Assembly: GCA_017396865.1 (NCBI GenBank)
Contig: JAFQKO010000196.1
Span: 1 to 10,338 of the forward strand
DNA: 10,338 bases
Direction: 5' to 3'
DNA from: Clostridia bacterium
Lineage (GTDB): Bacteria > Bacillota_A > Clostridia > Oscillospirales > QAKW01
The notes beneath the pieces were generated by a model. It searched no databases. It saw only the letters and a program-made list of their open reading frames with translations, and was not told the DNA's origin. Shown here in pieces: positions 5,526 to 10,338 of this stretch (its first letter is position 1; each line of letters begins with the position of its first letter). A program made the position numbers and the translations under genes.

Positions 5526-8500
5526 ATGCCGAGAGAGAAAGTCTTGGGCAAAAACACAAGAATGAGCTTCAACAAGATCGATGAGATCTTGGAGATGCCG
5601 AACCTCATTGAGATCCAGAAGAATTCCTATCAATGGTTTTTGGACGTGGGTCTGAAGGAAGTCTTTGAGGATGTTTCTCCCATTACGGATTATTCCGGCA
5701 ATCTTGTGCTGGACTTTTTGGATTTCAGCATGAATGAGCCCCCCAAGTACAGCGTGATCGAATGCAAATCGCGCGACACCACCTATGCTGCCCCCATTCA
5801 GGCCTTGGTTCGGTTGACCAATAATGAAACCGGCGAGCTGAAGGAGCAGGAGATCTATATGGGTGATTTTCCGCTGATGACCGAAAGCGGCACCTTTGTG
5901 ATCAACGGTGCGGAGCGTGTCGTTGTATCTCAGCTGGTTCGTTCCCCCGGTATTTACTATGCCAAGGAGCTGGATAAGGGCGGTAACCCCCTCTATAAAA
6001 CGCAGGTTATTCCCAATCGCGGTGCCTGGCTGGAATATGAAACCGATTCCTTTGATGTGATCTATACCCGCATCGATAAGAACCGTAAGCTGCCCATCAC
6101 CACCTTTGTGCGAGCACTGGGTTATTTTGCAGCCCGTGATAACTATAGCCCCTTCTGCCATATGGATCTTGGCCAAGAGGCCACCATCACCGATCTGTTC
6201 GGTGCAGGCCCCTTCATTGTTAAGACCTTGGAGAAGGATACGGCCCACAACATCAACGAAGGCCTGATCGAGGTCTATAAGAAGCTGCGTCCCGGTGAGC
6301 CTGCCGCTGTTGAAAGCGCCGTTACTCACATGACCAACCTCTTCTTCGACGATAAGCGCTATGATCAGTCCCGCGTGGGTATTCATAAATATAATATGAA
6401 GATGGCGCTCGCCGAGCGTCTGGTTCATCATGTCACCGCCGAGCCCGTTATCGCTCCGATGACCGGTGAGCTGCTGGCAGAGGCCGGCGTGAAGATCGAC
6501 CGCGCTTTGGCGCAGGTGATCGAGGATGCCGGTGTATTCAACGTTAAGCTGCAGGTTGGCGATACCGTTATTAACGTATTCTCCAACGGCATGGTTGATG
6601 CCTCTAAGTTCCTGTCCTTCGATCCGATGGAGTGCGGCCTCAATGAGCGCGTTCGCTTCACCGTGCTGAAGGAGATTTTGGAAAGCTGCGAAACCGAGGA
6701 GCAGATCAAGGAGCAGTGCAACCTGCGCCGCTTCGAGCTGATCCCCAAGCATATCATCGTCGACGATATGATGGCTACCGTCAGCTACCTGATCGGTTTG
6801 ACCTACGGTATCGGTACCGTGGACGATATCGACCATCTGGGCAACCGCCGCATCCGCGGTGTCGGTGAGCTGCTGCAGAACCAGTATCGTATCGGCTTCG
6901 CCCGTATGGAGCGCACCATCAAGGAGCGCATGAGCCTGCAGGATACCGAGTCTGTAACGCCTCAGGCGTTGATCAACGTCCGTCCTGTTGTGGCCGCCAT
7001 TAAGGAATTCTTCGGTTCTTCTCCGCTGTCTCAGTTCATGGATCAGAATAACCCCCTGGCCGAGCTGACCCATAAGCGCCGTCTTTCCGCGCTGGGCCCC
7101 GGCGGCTTGAGCCGTGACCGCGCAGGCTTCGAGGTCCGCGATATTCACTATACCCACTATGGAAGAATGTGCCCGATCGAGACCCCTGAAGGTCCGAACA
7201 TCGGTCTGATCTCCTATCTGGCCTCCTATGCCCGTATCAATGAGTACGGCTTCATCGAGGCTCCCTACCGCCGTGTAGAGAAGGATACCGGCCGCGTTAC
7301 CGACGAGATCGTGTATATGACCGCCGATGTGGAAGATGCTTATACCATTGCTCAGGCCAATGAGCCGCTGGATGAAAACGGTTGCTTTGTCCGTGAGCGT
7401 GTAACCGCCCGCCGCCGCGATGAGATCATCGAGGTTGAGGGTAAGTATATCGATTTTGTCGACGTTTCTCCCCGTATGATGGTTTCCTCCGCTACCGCGA
7501 TGATTCCCTTCCTGGAGAACGACGACGCAAACCGTGCCCTGATGGGTGCGAACATGCAGCGTCAGGCTGTGCCCCTGCTCCGTCCCGAGGCTCCCGTTGT
7601 CGGAACCGGTATGGAGTATAAGATCGCCCACGATAGCGGCGTTTGTATCGTTTCCAAGCGCGCAGGTACCGTTGAGTCCGTTTCTGCCGATAAGATCGTT
7701 GTCAACGTCGGCGGCGGGGAAAAGGATGAGTATGAGCTCACCAAGTTCCTGCGCTCCAACCAGGGCACCTGCATTAATCAGAAGCCCATCGTCAGCGTTG
7801 GTGAGGTCATCGAGGCAGATCAGATCATTGCCGACGGCCCCTCCACCCAGAACGGTGAAATCGCTCTCGGCCGTAATATGCTGATCGGCTTTATGACCTG
7901 GGAGGGTTATAACTACGAAGATGCTGTTCTGCTGAATGAGCGTTTGGTTAAGGAAGACCTGTATACTTCTATTCATATTGAAGAATATGAGATCGAGGCC
8001 AGAAGCACCAAGCTTGGCCCCGAAGAGATCACCCGCGACGTTCCCAACGTGGGCGAGGATGCCCTGAAGGAGCTGGATGCAACCGGTATCATCCGTATCG
8101 GTGCCGAGGTTCATTCCGGCGATATTCTGGTCGGCCGTGTTACCCCCAAGGGTGAAACCGAGCTGACCGCAGAAGAGAAACTGCTCCGCGCCATCTTCGG
8201 TGAGAAGGCACGCGAGGTGCGTGATACCTCTCTGCGTGTACCCCACGGTGAATACGGTACCGTTGTGGACGTTAAGATCTTCACCCAGGACAACAGCGAT
8301 GAGCTGTCGCCCGGCGTTAATAAGGTGGTTCGTGTCTATATCGCCCAGAAGCGTAAGATCAGCGTCGGCGATAAGATGGCAGGCCGCCACGGTAATAAGG
8401 GTGTTATTTCCCGCATCCTGCCGCAGGAGGATATGCCCTTCCTGCCCGACGGTACTCCGCTGGATATCGTTCTGAACCCCTTGGGCGTTCCCTCCCGTAT

Positions 8501-9317
8501 GAATATCGGTCAGGTTCTGGAGGTTCACCTCGGCTATGCCGCCAAGGCACTCGGCTGGAAGGTGATGACCCCTGTTTTCGACGGTGCTGTTGAAAGCGAT
8601 ATCCGCAACTGCCTGAATATGGCAGGGAAGCGGGAGGACGGTAAGACCATTCTGTATGATGGCCGCACCGGTCTGCCCTTCGATAATCCGGTAACCGTTG
8701 GTTATATGTACTTCCTCAAGCTGCATCACTTGGTTGATGATAAGATCCATGCCCGTTCCACCGGTCCGTACAGCCTTGTTACCCAGCAGCCGCTCGGCGG
8801 TAAGGCTCAGTTCGGCGGCCAGCGCTTCGGTGAAATGGAGGTTTGGGCGCTGGAAGCATACGGCGCCGCATCCACCCTGCAGGAGATCCTCACCGTTAAG
8901 TCCGACGACGTTGTCGGCCGTGTGAAGGCCTTCGAGGCGATCGTGAAGGGCCAGAATATTCCCGAGCCCGGTATCCCCGAATCCTTTAAGGTTTTGGTGA
9001 AGGAGCTGCAGTCCTTGGGTCTGGACTTCAAGTGCCTGGATCAGAATATGGAGGAGATCGACCTGCGCGATTCCTTCGAGGATGACGACGACATTTATGA
9101 GGCCCGTTTCCGCGCGAGAGCGAAGGACGGTGCCGATATGGAAAGTATGTTTGACGATGACGAGCCCGCTGATGAAAATGAGGCAGATGCTGCCGCAGAG
9201 GATGAGGCGGACGGCGATTTCGGCGACTGGTCCGACGAAGAAAGTCAGGACGATCTGCTCGGCGAGGATGCTGAGGCATCGGATGAAGAGGACGATCTTG
9301 TCCTGTTCGACGATTAA
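5526..9317 (+). CDS. rpoB: DNA-directed RNA polymerase subunit beta
   Basis: The beta subunit of RNA polymerase has 1263 residues here. With beta-prime it forms the active-site cleft. The N-terminal [19 protein letters not shown] opens the protrusion and lobe region. The rifampicin pocket runs from [15 protein letters not shown] to LSALGPGGL; the equivalents of E. coli Gln513, Asp516, His526 and Ser531 (residues 503, 506, 516, 521) are wild type, so target-based rifampicin resistance is not predicted. Pro500 replaces Gln510. [10 protein letters not shown] starts near 793, and the NTP-contacting lysines of [12 protein letters not shown] are Lys950 and Lys958. The C-terminal clamp segment is followed from about 1185 by an acidic extension; the last 54 residues include 29 Asp/Glu and no Lys, Arg or His. 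I chose ATG 5526, with GGAGTG 8 bases upstream, over the adjacent in-frame TTG at 5523. It is cotranscribed with rpoC, 41 bases downstream. Confidence 0.98.
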   Translation: MPREKVLGKNTRMSFNKIDEILEMPNLIEIQKNSYQWFLDVGLKEVFEDVSPITDYSGNLVLDFLDFSMNEPPKYSVIECKSRDTTYAAPIQALVRLTNNETGELKEQEIYMGDFPLMTESGTFVINGAERVVVSQLVRSPGIYYAKELDKGGNPLYKTQVIPNRGAWLEYETDSFDVIYTRIDKNRKLPITTFVRALGYFAARDNYSPFCHMDLGQEATITDLFGAGPFIVKTLEKDTAHNINEGLIEVYKKLRPGEPAAVESAVTHMTNLFFDDKRYDQSRVGIHKYNMKMALAERLVHHVTAEPVIAPMTGELLAEAGVKIDRALAQVIEDAGVFNVKLQVGDTVINVFSNGMVDASKFLSFDPMECGLNERVRFTVLKEILESCETEEQIKEQCNLRRFELIPKHIIVDDMMATVSYLIGLTYGIGTVDDIDHLGNRRIRGVGELLQNQYRIGFARMERTIKERMSLQDTESVTPQALINVRPVVAAIKEFFGSSPLSQFMDQNNPLAELTHKRRLSALGPGGLSRDRAGFEVRDIHYTHYGRMCPIETPEGPNIGLISYLASYARINEYGFIEAPYRRVEKDTGRVTDEIVYMTADVEDAYTIAQANEPLDENGCFVRERVTARRRDEIIEVEGKYIDFVDVSPRMMVSSATAMIPFLENDDANRALMGANMQRQAVPLLRPEAPVVGTGMEYKIAHDSGVCIVSKRAGTVESVSADKIVVNVGGGEKDEYELTKFLRSNQGTCINQKPIVSVGEVIEADQIIADGPSTQNGEIALGRNMLIGFMTWEGYNYEDAVLLNERLVKEDLYTSIHIEEYEIEARSTKLGPEEITRDVPNVGEDALKELDATGIIRIGAEVHSGDILVGRVTPKGETELTAEEKLLRAIFGEKAREVRDTSLRVPHGEYGTVVDVKIFTQDNSDELSPGVNKVVRVYIAQKRKISVGDKMAGRHGNKGVISRILPQEDMPFLPDGTPLDIVLNPLGVPSRMNIGQVLEVHLGYAAKALGWKVMTPVFDGAVESDIRNCLNMAGKREDGKTILYDGRTGLPFDNPVTVGYMYFLKLHHLVDDKIHARSTGPYSLVTQQPLGGKAQFGGQRFGEMEVWALEAYGAASTLQEILTVKSDDVVGRVKAFEAIVKGQNIPEPGIPESFKVLVKELQSLGLDFKCLDQNMEEIDLRDSFEDDDDIYEARFRARAKDGADMESMFDDDEPADENEADAAAEDEADGDFGDWSDEESQDDLLGEDAEASDEEDDLVLFDD

Positions 9318-9322
9318 GCTGA

Positions 9323-10338
<1,016 letters not shown>

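Noticed and set aside
7000..7110. Possible rifampicin-resistance substitution in rpoB
   Set aside because: All main resistance positions are wild type. Pro in place of E. coli Gln510 is not a main resistance change.
5502..8750. Open frame of over 1000 codons antisense to rpoB
   Set aside because: It exists because rpoB rarely uses TTA, CTA and TCA codons, whose complements are stops. The translation has no recognisable domain, no ribosome binding site, and the sense frame is certainly rpoB.

Overview
The window looks like ordinary core chromosome of a low-to-medium-GC Firmicute, most likely class Clostridia and perhaps Oscillospirales/Ruminococcaceae. The reasons are: strong Shine-Dalgarno sites; AT-rich gaps between fairly GC-rich genes; a YwiB/DUF1934 gene next to argS, as in Bacillus; Bacillus/Clostridium-type RpoB and L19; and a strongly acidic RpoB tail. 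The lineage is inferred from protein character, not from a database search. All seven genes are on the + strand. I see no mobile element, CRISPR array, tRNA, rRNA or broken gene, and no stretch over 300 bases lacks a gene.

Region 1 (1-4873) is a tightly packed five-gene cluster: ddl (D-Ala-D-Ala ligase), murI (glutamate racemase), a DUF1934/YwiB beta-barrel protein, argS (arginyl-tRNA synthetase) and a membrane-anchored calcineurin-like phosphoesterase. Junctions are a 4-base overlap, an 11-base overlap, a 4-base gap and a 1-base overlap, so co-transcription and partial translational coupling are likely. A candidate extended -10 promoter lies at 69-97, and its -35 falls inside a 9+9 base inverted repeat. 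Ddl and MurI both make D-amino-acid precursors of the peptidoglycan stem peptide (D-Ala-D-Ala and D-Glu).

Region 2 (4863-5352) is a one-gene rplS (ribosomal protein L19) unit. It has its own extended -10 promoter, overlapping the end of the phosphoesterase gene, and a leader of about 70 nt that can form a hairpin whose loop is complementary to the rplS Shine-Dalgarno site. A clear intrinsic terminator follows the gene.

Region 3 (5364-10338) is rpoB-rpoC, encoding the beta and beta-prime subunits of RNA polymerase; rpoC runs off the right edge. A near-consensus extended -10 promoter starts 11 bases after the rplS terminator T-tract. It is followed by a leader of about 125 nt with alternative weak hairpins. 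rplJ-rplL, the usual upstream neighbours of rpoB, are absent, as is trmD, the common upstream neighbour of rplS.

I found no convincing undescribed system. The points most worth a second look are the L19 leader pseudoknot candidate, the separation of rpoBC from rplJL, the acidic tail of beta, and the inverted repeats lying on two of the three promoters.
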